A DNA stretch of 64,000 nt from Cycas panzhihuaensis. Taxonomy: Eukaryota; Cycadophyta. Of this stretch, positions 23,076 to 33,541 are shown piece by piece. The DNA is taken from the NCBI GenBank assembly GCA_023213395.1, contig CM041465.1:224943741-225007740 (forward strand), read 5' to 3'. The notes beneath the pieces are model-generated. The model saw nothing but the letters and a program-made list of their open reading frames with translations, had not been told where the DNA came from and ran no database searches. Every line of letters begins with the position of its first letter. The stretch's first letter is position 1. The position numbers and the translations under genes were made by a program.

Positions 23076-23630
23076 TGTTACACCTTATGTTTACATGTTA
23101 AGTATATGTACTTTATTTTCATGTATTATTTATACTTTTGTACTTTATGGGGTGACTTATCACTTAAGTGATAAAGTGCACACCCACATTCTTTTCTAGT
23201 GACATAACATTGTCATTTAAAGGTCAAATGACCCTCATGCACTTTTGCTCACTTGAGAGCCCAAAAGGACACATGTCCTACATGCAAGGCATGTAGCTTG
23301 GATGTTTGATACTTGTCAAATATCCAATGCCTTAGGTCTCTTATGTCACTCTATATATTGAGACCTCTTCTCGTATTTTTCATATAGAGCTTGAGCTATA
23401 TTGTTATATTGTCAATTTGCTAATCAAAATGATATTCATTTGGAGATTGGACCAATTCCATCTCCTCCTCATTTTGGTATCATCTTGCTCATACTCTTTC
23501 ATGTTTCGTGCTTTTATCTTATTTACTTCATTAAGCTTTCATTGTCAAGTGTAGATCTCTTTCATTCTAGAACTAGAGAGGAACTATCTTCTAGATTTTG
23601 GGTATTGTAGGCTTAATGCCATTTTCAACA
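23076..23630 (+). repeat. Copia-1 3' LTR
   Basis: 555 bp, TGTTACACC to TTTTCAACA. Compared with the 5' LTR it holds an extra ~49 bp ending in an 18-bp palindrome (arms TTATCACTT and AAGTGATAA, 23157-23174). The inverted repeat upstream of TATA has two mismatches here. Confidence 0.97.
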
Positions 23631-26321
23631 CAAAGTATAAACATTGCATGAGGAATCACTTGGAACCAAATTCCACTTGGTCTTCAGTCTACTAAGGCCT
23701 GTATGTCATAATAATTTTGTTCGCCCTTATGCTATCTTCTAGAAATGCTCGATATGTGACCTATGTATGTGGTTGTTTGTGTTTGGTACTAGATGATTTT
23801 TGTATCCCTTCCTATATGAAAACAATCTTGGGACTTGTGTAATGTTGATAGCACTTGGTTGAAGACTTGTTTTCTATTTGCACATTTTGTCCACGGGCTT
23901 TTGACTTGACTTTGATAGAAGGATTTTGTTGGAATAGGTGAGGAAGAGAGGTGGGGGGTTGCAATTGTTGGGAACATTTTGTGGAAAAGAAATAGGTCAT
24001 GTTTGGAGAACAAGCAATAAGGTGGTATGAATAGTTATGATGGTCGCATAAAATGTATTATTTATAAATACAAAGCATATTGTGGGAAAGATTGGGTAAT
24101 GAGGGAAAGGTGGTTGTTAATGACGTGATTAACAAGCATTTTGTATGTGTGGGAAGAAGGGACATTGGGAATTGAAAGGTACACACCAATGGGAATTTGG
24201 TCTAGTATAGGACACACACAAAGCTAGGGGTTATAATGAGTAATGGATTGGTTGGACAACTAACAATTTTAGGAGATAGGGATTTAATAGGAGATGAATT
24301 TGGGATTAGTGCTAGATGCTCTCTATGGGAAAGGGTTTTTGACTAGGGTTCTAGCATGAGTGTGGAAGAAGACTTAAGGGATGAAACTAGGTGGAAATTG
24401 GGACCTGGATGATGAGACTGAAGTGGGACTAAGATTTCTCCTACCAGGAATTAGGAGTGGGGAAATTTAGATATGGGATATTTTTGGTTATGGGATGGAC
24501 CTTTTAAAGTAATGTGATGATAAAAATCAAGAGGAACAATAAAACTGTTGAAAGATGTGCAAAATAGGATTAGGAACTATGTCAAATACTTTGTTGGATT
24601 TGCTTGGTTGCTTGGACTTTCCTCAGGCTACTCGGGTTCTTCTTCATACCATTCTTGGATTCTTCTATCTGCATTGGATCTACTTTTGTTTACTTGTCAA
24701 TAGGTTCATTCTGCTCTTGCATAAGTTGTTCATCATTTGAATCATAATAGCCGGCAATTTCTTCTTTGGCTTTGGCTTCCTCACAATTGGGCTTTTCTTG
24801 CTCTTTGTCTCATGTTGATTCGTCTTTAATTTCTCTTTTTAGGAACTTATTTTGACAAGATGCCTCTCATTTTATACAACATTTTTGTGTGTAGTTTTTC
24901 AAATTCTCAAGCATTGTTAGGGGCATTGATTGTTAATTCCTAGAGTTTTTCATGTACTTCAAATAGGGGTTTCTCTTTCAAATATTACTCAAAATACCCA
25001 TGCAATAGCTCATTATGAAGCTCTTTGAACTAGGATTCCAATGGTTTCGAAGGCGCTCAATTTGGCAATCATATGTGAAAGTTATGCTCCAAAAAATGAC
25101 AATATATTATGAAGAATTGTACAAGTTAAACACCTTATTAACTTAGCGCTCAACGTGTTGTTGTTCCCATGTAAACGATAGCTAAGACCTAGGGGCTTCG
25201 TGGATATAAAACTCAAATTTGAAGTAATTTAATCAGCCATTAACTTTTGAAAACATAAATTTGCCAAATAATTTTCCTACCAATAGGGTTTTAGCAATGA
25301 TTTTGTCTAAGCATATCTTTCTTGGCATCTGAATCATTTGCCATGTCAGGTGAATTCAATCCAGGACGATGTCTCCTCCTCTTTGCGTGGTATGCATCAT
25401 GTAGAAGGTTGTACTTCTAGATTTGCTTATTTGGATACACACCAATGAACTTCTGCTTCAAAAAGCTCATCTCGTTTGCATGCTTGGCCACATGATCTTA
25501 GAATTTAAATGGGTCGATTGTTTGTTGCCCTAGAACAAAATAATATTTTGATGGTGTCTCACAAATTTAAATCAAACATGTGTTGAGCATTATGCTTACG
25601 TGGTCCTTTACCCAATTCAAATAAATGTTGTGTGAGAAAAACTGCAATGTCCAACTAGGGCAAGTCTCCTACCCTCTGCATCTAAAATCATATGTCTCGA
25701 ATGTGCACAAAGATCGACGTGGGCCTGGTCTTGCAAATGCAATGTGGAGGGTGTACTTTTCCTGTGTGAGCATTTGTCTTTGTCAAAGCCTCGTTGGTTG
25801 GCTTGCCTTCCCAAGAGCAAACCTCTAATCTTCCCATCTTCTCAATATTCAAGGCCTACAAGTTTAATTCACACATGATATTCAAATTAATTTAGGTGCA
25901 ATTTTTAAAGCTACAAAGTGTCTCAAGGGCAAAGGTCTTTAAATGCTCTAGCTCACAAATTGTATCTATGATGTGCCTCTTGAACATCTATTCCTATACT
26001 TCATTAGGTCAGGCTGCCTAATACTTAAATGCGATTTGCCAGTGTATTAAATAAGTTTGTTTGCTCATCTCCCCTTGTCATGATCATGCTTCTTGTTATG
26101 TAAACCTTTGCTTAGGATTGTTGAATATGGTGATTATGCATTGCCAACATTGAATGTGAATACTAAAGAAAATTCATCGGAGTGATATCATATGCACTAA
26201 TGTTAATCTATCAATTTGGTGCTTCCTTTTTTTTTTTGGTTTTTTTAATAGTCAACAACTAGCTTGGGGTGATAAATAGTTCGTCCAAATACAATCAAGT
26301 GCACCTCGCTCTGATACCAGT
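23631..26321 (-). other. Interior of Outer-LTR: unrecognised decayed coding region
   Basis: The 2.7-kb body of Outer-LTR between Copia-1 and its primer site. On the minus strand, stop-poor stretches can be followed, for example an acidic, Lys/Glu/Gln-rich segment about 24560-24850 (CDKEQEKPNCEEAKAKEE) and a segment about 24870-25070 containing FKELHNELLHGYFE. None matched a gag, protease, integrase or reverse transcriptase motif I know. It may be a highly diverged gag, a captured gene, or non-coding LARD interior. Confidence 0.5.
26311..26321 (-). promoter_or_regulatory. Primer-binding site of Outer-LTR
   Basis: Plus strand CTCTGATACCAG at 26310-26321; in element sense CTGGTATCAGAG directly follows the LTR. 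Initiator-Met type. Confidence 0.85.
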
Positions 26322-26715
26322 TGTGTCGTAGCCCACTTTGATAAAGATAAAAATATAGTAACAACTCTGAATTATCAGATGTGCATGTAAAGTAATAGCT
26401 CAAAATATAAAATAATATTAGATTTACAGTAGGAAATGATAAAGTATTAGATGCAAACTCAGAATAATTGCCCTCTTCGAGGTGAGGGTTTCCTCCCAGG
26501 GCACAATAGTGCCAGAATGGCTTTGAGCCATCGATCTAGATAAACAAAAAATATTTCCAAGATGATAACAAATGAATAGGGTTCCTTATTTATAGCCATA
26601 GGTTGGGGCCTAATATTTTCTCTCTAAAAGAAAAGACTTCTTATTTTCTCTATTAAAACTAACTTCACATGCCTATTTGGGGCGGAGTTCATGCTAATAC
26701 ATTAGGCATGCAACA
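26322..26715 (-). repeat. Outer-LTR 5' LTR (394 bp)
   Basis: TGTGTCGTAGCCC at 26322 to GCATGCAACA at 26715, followed by the CTACA target duplication at 26716-26720. In element sense a TATA-like CTATAAATAAGG (plus strand CCTTATTTATAG, 26584-26595) lies about 110 bp upstream of the CCTCTTCGAGGTGAGG box at 26472-26487. Confidence 0.93.
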
Positions 26716-27730
26716 CTACAGGACTTTGTAGTGCATGGTCAAGCTTTAGCCTTGCAATGGATTGCAAAGGCTTAACAAGATAATGCTTTGTGGAAAGTAT
26801 TGATTAGGAGAAACATTAAAGATCGTTGTTTAGAAGGGAGAAAAGTTTGGAAGAATCTTGGTTTAGTTGATCTTTTTTTAACCCTTGCCAAGTTGAGAGT
26901 TAAAGGCTCCCTAATATTTCAATCAATTCAGAGGGCCTAGGAATAATTTAATTCTCGCTGCCCCCACCACCCTAAAGGAGAAGAGATAATTGGTAGTTGG
27001 GGGCCTCAAATGGTTGGAGATCTATATAGTGGTCTAATATACAATCTAGATTGGAATCTTGCCTAGCACAGTTGAAATGGTTCCCTCCTTGTAAATGGTT
27101 TAAAAGAAGTAATCATTTTTTGACTAATTTTTGGGATATTAACCATTCCAGGTAGTGTAGGTGGCCTAATTTTAAGAAAATGAAAAGCTAAAAAACTCAA
27201 AGAAGATTGCATTCAATAAAATCTTTGGTCTATTGGAGAAAACTTTCCTCGAAGGTTTGATTGTTTCTAAAAGTGATGCTCGGTGGAAGGATTGTTGGTG
27301 GAAGAATGAGAAACCTTAAACAAAATGCTTAGTCAAAGATCTGTATTCCTCACTTTCTTACTTTGAGTTTATTCTTGAATTTATGTAAGAGAAATGACAA
27401 ATTGGTTGGCCTGCCTCCTATTGGAGAAGCACAGTAATAATAATTTTGAATTCTAAACTTGAGCCTTAAAAAATTAAAATAATATGTTGAATTTACTGAA
27501 GAAAGACTTTAAAAACTGAACCTTAAAGTAGGAGGTTGTGATGTGTAGGAGAGAGGAAAATATTATTCATTTGTTTTACACTAACTATCCTAAGAAAGTC
27601 TAGTTGATGATTGTGCCTAGCATTAAGGCTATTTTCGAGCTGAAGTTAAACTGGAGTATTAGAGGGTTGTAGTTCCAAAAATGTTTTTTTTGATGATGTT
27701 TTGTTAGCAAGCTTGATGGAAATTGTTGAA
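26716..27730 (+). pseudogene. LINE-1 ORF2, part 2 (C-terminal zinc-binding region)
   Basis: Continuation of the LINE-1 ORF2 after the 16.7-kb nest. The translation runs QDFVVHGQALALQWIAKA, then LWKVLIRRNIKDRCLEGRKV near 26790-26850, and further on KWFKRSNHFLTNFWDIN near 27100. Near 27540-27600, CRREENIIHLF followed by a YPKKV-like segment resembles the zinc-binding motif at the end of plant L1 ORF2. Frame changes and stops are numerous. The LINE 3' end is unclear and is placed near 27730 where similarity fades. Confidence 0.75.
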
Positions 27731-27739
27731 GACAATGTC

Positions 27740-28110
27740 TAATACATGGATTATGTGAGTGGTCATTGTAACCACTTAATGATGTGCTAATCACTTGGTG
27801 ATATATTGTTGTACGCTCTAAATTGTTGTACGTAAGTTCACACAGTTTCTCATAGGTGCACATAAATGTTTCTCATAGGTGAGTGAATAGGTGAACACTT
27901 TTAATATGTGAGCAATTCTTAATATGTGTGATTAAAGACCACAAATTTGTGTATTTATCACAATTTCTCATTGATCCTCTATGAGGAACACATCTCTATA
28001 TATATGTACATTCTAATGTTGAATAATCATTAGAATATAGTATTTTGTATTGCACTTATCTCATGTGTTTGATATTCATCTAGCATGATATCAAACCATA
28101 TTTTCTAACA
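27740..28110 (+). repeat. Orphan copia-like LTR (start uncertain)
   Basis: The right end is well defined: TTTTCTAACA at 28101-28110 followed by TGGTATCAAAGCAGG at 28111-28125, a standard LTR/primer-site junction. A TATA-like CTCTATATATATG lies at 27991-28003. The left end is a guess between 27740 and 27800. No partner LTR and no gag-pol were found to the right, so it is a truncated element. Confidence 0.6.
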
Positions 28111-28125
28111 TGGTATCAAAGCAGG
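28111..28125 (+). promoter_or_regulatory. Primer-binding site of orphan LTR
   Basis: TGGTATCAAAGCAGG, initiator-Met type with one change from TGGTATCAGAGCAGG. Confidence 0.75.
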
Positions 28126-29141
28126 AATGAGCTTGAAGTCACCCATGCAAGTATTGTAGGTTCCTTCAATCATAGAGGACATCAAAGTAATCACTATTTG
28201 GATGTAGGGTGTTGCTCTTGCCTTGCATAATACTAATTATTATTTTATGTTTGGAATTTAATAAGGCTAGACATTGGCTTATACATGTTTGCATGGACAT
28301 CACATGCTTGTCCTTATATGTGTGGAGCTAGTTGGCAAATTTTTTTGGGTTAGAACAAATCACAAAATTGTGAATAGATTCAAGGATTGTGTTTGCAATG
28401 GTTGTAGAGCTTGCTTTGAGCTATGATTGACACTAAAGTAGCATCAATGGTGGTGAAGATTTACAATTTGTATGAATTATTGGGGAGAACAATTGAATGT
28501 GATATTCCAAAAGATTTGAAAATGAATCTTGACCATCAAATTGCAAGTTTCCATTACCAACATTGATTTCCCATTATTATTGTTTGCCTTTAATAACTCC
28601 TTGTTTATAAGAAGTGTGAAAACATTAATCTCGTCTAGGAGACAATTCTAAAATGTCATCAATGTATAAAATTGTACCAACTTTTGAGAGCCTATTATCA
28701 TTTACTTAATGATATAAATAGTCTCTGAATTTTGTTACTATTCTGTTGCTTCTTTCATTACCTTTGTTATCTATTTCTTAGAAAGATAACATTTTTGTTT
28801 TCATGGTCTTTCTTCATGTTTGATTTGACATAAATTATCTTTTAGTTTTTGTTGATTCAAACACTTGTTGTCTATGTTTCACTGTTGATTGTTCTTATAT
28901 TTTCCTTGAAAAATGAGATTATGTTGTCTTCTATGGAGAGTACCTTAAAAATTACTTGAATATATTTGTTTTCTTTAACCCCTTTTCTTAAGTTATCGCT
29001 ACTAAGGTTTATGTGATTTCCATTATAATTACAACATATATATATATATATATTAAGCTTGATTGGGAGATGTCTTATGTGTTGTGTATTGTTCAAACAA
29101 ACATAATCCTTTATAATTACATCATTTTGGTTTTTATGCAG
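28126..29141. other. No element recognised; intron-like DNA upstream of PARP-like exon
   Basis: About 1 kb of AT-rich sequence without domain similarity. It ends in a pyrimidine-rich splice acceptor (TTTTGGTTTTTATGCAG, 29125-29141). An AT dinucleotide run lies at 29035-29052. Confidence 0.45.
29035..29052. repeat. (AT)n microsatellite
   Basis: Uninterrupted ATATATATATATATATAT about 90 bp before the exon at 29142. Confidence 0.9.
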
Positions 29142-29247
29142 CACAAAGGGAATTGGTGAAACAGCACCTGATCCAGCAGAATCTCAAATTCTTCCTGATG
29201 GAGTTATAGTTCCAATGGGAAAGCCAAAGAAGCAATTAACTACTCGA
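29142..29247 (+). CDS. Single exon resembling plant PARP (poly(ADP-ribose) polymerase) catalytic domain
   Basis: A 106-nt exon, open throughout. Preceded by a strong acceptor (TTTTTATGCAG) and followed by the donor CGA/GTGAGT. It translates as TKGIGETAPDPAESQILPD followed by GVIVPMGKPKKQ, with incoming phase 2 and outgoing phase 0. The TKGxGxTxPxP and DGVxVPxGKP pattern is that of the PARP catalytic domain in plant PARP1/2-type proteins, just before the conserved segment carrying the catalytic Glu. PARPs transfer ADP-ribose from NAD+ to proteins during DNA-damage and stress responses. Neither the preceding nor the following exon was found in this window, so it is either one exon of a gene with very long introns or an isolated captured exon. 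It has no stop, unlike everything around it. Confidence 0.65.
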
Positions 29248-30375
29248 GTGAGTTGATACTACCTCACTAATACTTTTAGCCTAGTGGCAATTGTACCATC
29301 CTATCATACTAGGGTTCCTACTAATGAGTTTTCTAATGAAATTGAAAATGTTTTAGTCAATAATTAGTAAATGATATTTTGTTTTCTAGAGAAGGCACCA
29401 ATCATACCATGATTTTGTTTGCAAACTTGAAAGCGAGCAGATATCATGATATTAGTAACCAAGTGCAGTGCATAAAAACTTATACAAACAAGCACCATGA
29501 TTACCAGTTAAATGGGCTAACAATCAAATATATGGGCAAAGAGATACAAAAGTCAATTTGGAATTTGGCACTTTGTAACAATAAGCTCAAAAGGGTTTGT
29601 TGTGTCCAAGCTATTAGGTATATAGTATAGTTTGTAGTTTGACATTCCCAACTTTAAAGTGCTAACATCAAGTCGTCTTTGAAACAAGCATTGGTGTCAT
29701 TAGAGAATTTGTTACAATTGAAGTTATAATTGAGGCACAAAGCATTTGACTTCTCTAGATTACTAGGAGGGACTAGACATTTGAAGCAATTGTTGACTTT
29801 GTTTGAATTGGATACACAAATTATTAAAACTAATAAGTGTAAGATTTTTTAGTTAAGAAATTTGATGTAGAATCAATGAAAAATACATGTGTAATGAACC
29901 AAATATGAAGATTTCCACTTGATTTTGTATTATCCATCAGTCATGTCGATTAGGCTTTATACTTTATAGTAGGTATTTTATAGGTTGTGCCATTAGGGTT
30001 GATGCTCACAATTTGTGTCAAATTATCTTGTTATGCACTTGTGAGCAAAAGGTGTTTAGAGATTTTTGCCTAGTTGATGGGAGAAGCCACCTAATAGGGA
30101 AAATGCTATATATATTGTTTATTTATCTCATTGTAAAGTATATCTTGGGTTTTTTTAGTTGGGCTAGACCTTTTGAGGGTTTTCCCATTTTATAGGACTT
30201 TGGAGATGGGCCATCTTAAAGAGGGCTAAGCTTTCAATGGTAGAGTTGTTTTGTTTATTGTTGGAATCACTTTTGCCCTAGATTTTAGCTTTTCATTATA
30301 ATTAAGGTGTTAGGATCCACTTATAATATACATTTTCTTTTATGGTTTAAAAATTCATATCAATTATATTTCGAA
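29248..30375. other. No gene recognised downstream of PARP-like exon
   Basis: I looked for the next expected PARP exon (the segment with the catalytic Glu) and did not find it here. AT-rich, no repeat family recognised. Confidence 0.4.
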
Positions 30376-31180
30376 GATGGTTCATTTTCTATTATATTTA
30401 GATAATTTCAATGGTTGGAAATGTATTTTATCTAGATTGCAAATTTATGAACTAGAAGGTTTTAGTGTGAAATTCTGATCATTTTTGGATTTTGACTTGA
30501 AGAGTGCTATTTTAAGGCTACTATAGTGGTAAATCTTCAATTTTGTTTATTCTAAGAGGTAGCTTGGAGTGAGCTACTCTAAAAATATGTCATATTGTGG
30601 GCTTTGATGACAATTGAAGACAATATGGGCTTTGTAGATCACTAAAAATTCATAATTTTTTAAAGAAATTTTGGAGCTAACTCTTGTGGAGATGGCTAGA
30701 AACTATTATTTTGAATTGATTGGAAACTTGTTTGGAAATTTTGTTCATGAATTGATGAAAATCAACTTGAGAGTGCAAAGTCAATTTTTATCATTATCAG
30801 TGAAGTTATACACTTTTTAGCATTGAATATTTTTCAAGTTATGTTTTATGCACAAGTTTGAAGGTCATATGTTTGATTTATGGAAAACATGGGGTTTCAT
30901 GTTAGAAGTTGGATAAAGCAATTAGTTCAACAAGTATATGATAAATTCATTAAGATCTGACTAAAATATATGAGGATAAAAATGAAAATAGGATAACAAA
31001 TAATAAAAGGTCAAGAAGAAAAGGATGATGAAAATGACGAACAGAAGGAGAAGAACAAGAAAAAGGTTAGGGAAGAAGGTTAAGGATGGGAAAAAGAAGA
31101 AGAAGAGAAAAGAAGTGGAAAGGAAGAAACCCATGCTTAAACATGAAGCAAAAGAGATGGAAGAAGACCATGAAGAAGAG
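30376..31180 (+). pseudogene. Unrecognised decayed coding-like region
   Basis: One plus-strand frame from about 30376 to 30930 reads like a protein interrupted by a dozen or so stops, most explainable as single C-to-T or G-to-A changes. Stop-free stretches include NFNGWKCILSRLQIYELEG (near 30400) and one of about 55 codons (FFKEILELTLVEMARNYY and on, about 30660-30810), then FEGHMFDLWKTWGFMLEVG (near 30860). Farther right (31010-31180) the DNA is almost pure purine and would encode a Lys/Arg/Glu-rich tail. I do not recognise the family. It could be a gag-like retroelement protein with a basic tail. Confidence 0.4.
31013..31180 (+). repeat. Purine-rich low-complexity tract
   Basis: GAA, AAG and GAGAAG words dominate on the plus strand. 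It may be the 3' end of the decayed coding region before it, or a degenerate triplet repeat. Confidence 0.7.
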
Positions 31181-32900
31181 TAGTTGCAACATCATACAAT
31201 TACAAATGATGATGTAAGGGAGGTAAATATCCATGTTTGTTCAAATTCATGTCATGTTGTCTACTTATCTTATTTTATTGGTAGTTTGTCAATTGCAAGT
31301 ATACTTCCTCCAAATATGGCATCATTCAAGAAGGGCCTTATAGCATTTTCCTAACTTAAGATTGAAATGCCTTGTATGCACTTTGATTGAAAGATCTTGA
31401 TCAATGACACTATGGTTCCTCTTAAGCTAAGGTTAGGGTTGAATACGATAAGAAATTACAAGTCCACCTGATCAACATTGCTAGTCTAGAAATGGCAAAA
31501 ACCAATTAAGGCTTCATAAATAATGGAAGTCACTAGATGCTCCTTTTTTCAAGTTAATAGTTTTGATATTATCAATCCCATATTCCATATCTCATTTTTG
31601 TCCACCAAATTCTAATTGGCCTATTTTTGGCAAACATATTCTTATCCAGTATGCTTTCCATCATGTCACTTTATATGAGTATTGACATGATTTCCATTAT
31701 ATGTTGAAACTAATTGTGTTGTGCTTATCACTCCATTGTAGCAGGAATTATGCACCAAACACATCATGGAAGGATCCCTTCTCAAAATCCGAAAATAAAA
31801 CCTTTTTTTTGTGGCCAACAAATAAAACATCGGGTATTCACTTTTTTTTATTTAAATTTCAATAAAACCCCATTGATTATGTGGGACAAAGACAAGGCAA
31901 TGGCCCCATTTTGGCTTGAAACCCTAAATAAAAACAATTAGGGGGTCAAGAAATAAAAACAAAAATTAAACCTAAATTGAACATGTTGAAAACAATGGAT
32001 ACATATGTGTGTTGATCCAAAAACATATATCAAAAGGAAATGTTAAAGCCTAAGTTTGGCAGTTGGACAAACATGGGAAGTGAAATGATTTGGAGAAGAA
32101 ACATTCAAACAAATTTGATTCAAATCGAATTGACAATGATCTTATTCAAGGAGGAGGAGGTTGAAGAGAATTGTGAGCTACGTGTTTTGAGGAGAAAGAG
32201 GCCAAAGAGAACACATCTATATTGAACGGAGCCAAAAGTGATCATTTAGATTGATTTGAGGAGGAACGCACATAAAACCATGAGTTGATAATGTCCATGC
32301 AGAGGTTTGCAAAGTCACTACCAGTTTTTAAAAATTACATAAAACTAATATAAAGTTGTCCTTTATATTATATTGTCGTTTATCATTCTTTTTCAACATA
32401 ATTATTTTTGTTATGCCTTTTATTTTTCATCACTATCAGTTGCATTAAGAATAACTTTTGTCAAATATCTTTATTTTTCTATTATGTCAATTACTTGAAA
32501 AACTAACTTTGTTATTCTTAAGATTTTATATTGTAAAAGCAATAAAGTGAATAACAAGACCATAGTGATTTTATTTTTATTTTCATTTTTATCTCTGTAA
32601 TACATAGTATTTCTATTATTTTTAAACAATTATAAATGTGTATGTTTAAAAAAAAAGGTGTCATTTTTTAGTCCTTTTTTTTTTCAAATTTGTTGAATCA
32701 TCATATTTTTTGGTCCTATCAAATTTTCATTTTGTTTAAAACATGGCTACTATGCTTTCTAGATAGTTCACAAGATCCACCTTGGCCAAGGTTGTTTGGA
32801 TATTTATCATTTAATATGTGCATTCACATGACATTCCATCCCAAGAATGTAGTAGAATCAGTGTTGCTTTGTTGTGAACCTTATTCCAATAATAATAATG
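31181..32900. other. No feature supported
   Basis: AT-rich DNA with only short scattered open frames (for example 31714-31941 and 32040-32225) that resemble nothing known and lack splice or repeat support. Confidence 0.4.
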
Positions 32901-32924
32901 CAGAAGGCCCAATTTTGGTTGACT

Positions 32925-33400
32925 TCAAAACCTAGAAAGCTACAAATTTGACCAACTTACATAAGGCCAATTTTGGCACTATTTTTATACATAATTTGGC
33001 AGACTTGCATTGGCTAGTTTTGGGCACAATTGACAAACATTTTGGCCGACTTCATACCAACCTAGAAGCTGCCCGTTATATAAAGAGACCTTGGCTAAGT
33101 CATTTGGCATCATTGCAAGTTTTGGACTTTGGTGGAGCTTGCCCTTTTTAGGGAACAAGTATTGTTTATTTTGTCTTCCAATTTGGCTTTCGTATATTCT
33201 ATTTTCATTTTTCACTTTCTGTGAAATTTGCAAGTTATTATACTTTATCCATTCTAGGATATTTTCAACAGTCATCTGTGAAATATTTTCCATTTAGTTG
33301 CTTTCAATTTTAGAGATCTCGTCCTGTTACAAGTGTGAACCACTTGCTCTCGGGTTTTTGTTCTATTGTAAGCCAAATTAACTATAACAAGCCCTATGCG
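32925..33400 (+). repeat. Possible plus-strand gypsy LTR fragment
   Basis: Contains TTGGTTGACTTC, TTGGCAGACTT and TTGGCCGACTTC words at about 32918, 32997 and 33042, the reverse complement of the U3 word repeated in the minus-strand gypsy LTRs here. A TATA-like GTTATATAAAGAG follows at 33075. No clear ends or primer site; short and decayed. Confidence 0.35.
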
Positions 33401-33541
33401 ATGAACCCAAAGCTAAAATAGAAAGGAAATCCTTGAATCATAGTAGAAAACTACAACAAACTCATCCTTGGCCCTAAAGGTGCCAAAAGGAATAAAATTC
33501 AAATCAAAATAAAGTCATAACTCTAAAGTCTAATGAGCAAG

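Larger units (their letters stand above)
15983..23630 (+). mobile_element. Copia-1: full-length decayed Ty1/copia element (nested)
   Basis: 7.65 kb on the plus strand with LTRs 15983-16489 and 23076-23630, a primer site, a 2.4-kb leader, gag, protease, integrase, reverse transcriptase, RNase H and a polypurine tract. A perfect 5-bp target duplication CAAAG lies at 15978-15982 and 23631-23635. It interrupts the interior of Outer-LTR just inside its polypurine tract. The integrase-before-reverse-transcriptase order defines copia. All coding parts hold stops or frameshifts. It is related to Copia-2 in both protein and leader. Confidence 0.97.
9985..26715 (-). mobile_element. Outer-LTR: minus-strand LTR retrotransposon carrying two nested elements
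   Basis: An LTR pair flanks this interval: the 5' LTR at 26322-26715 next to a primer site, and the 3' LTR at 9985-10149 continued at 15715-15948. A perfect 5-bp target duplication CTACA lies at 9980-9984 and 26716-26720. It is inserted in LINE-1. Gypsy-2 interrupts the 3' LTR and Copia-1 interrupts the interior. Without these guests the element is about 3.5 kb, with some 2.7 kb of interior. No standard gag or pol domain was recognised there, so it may be a non-autonomous LARD-like element or carry an unusual gag. Confidence 0.9.

Noticed and set aside
25617-25828. Two overlapping open frames on opposite strands at about 25.7 kb
   Set aside because: Both lie in the decayed Outer-LTR interior and neither resembles a known protein; not separated as genes.
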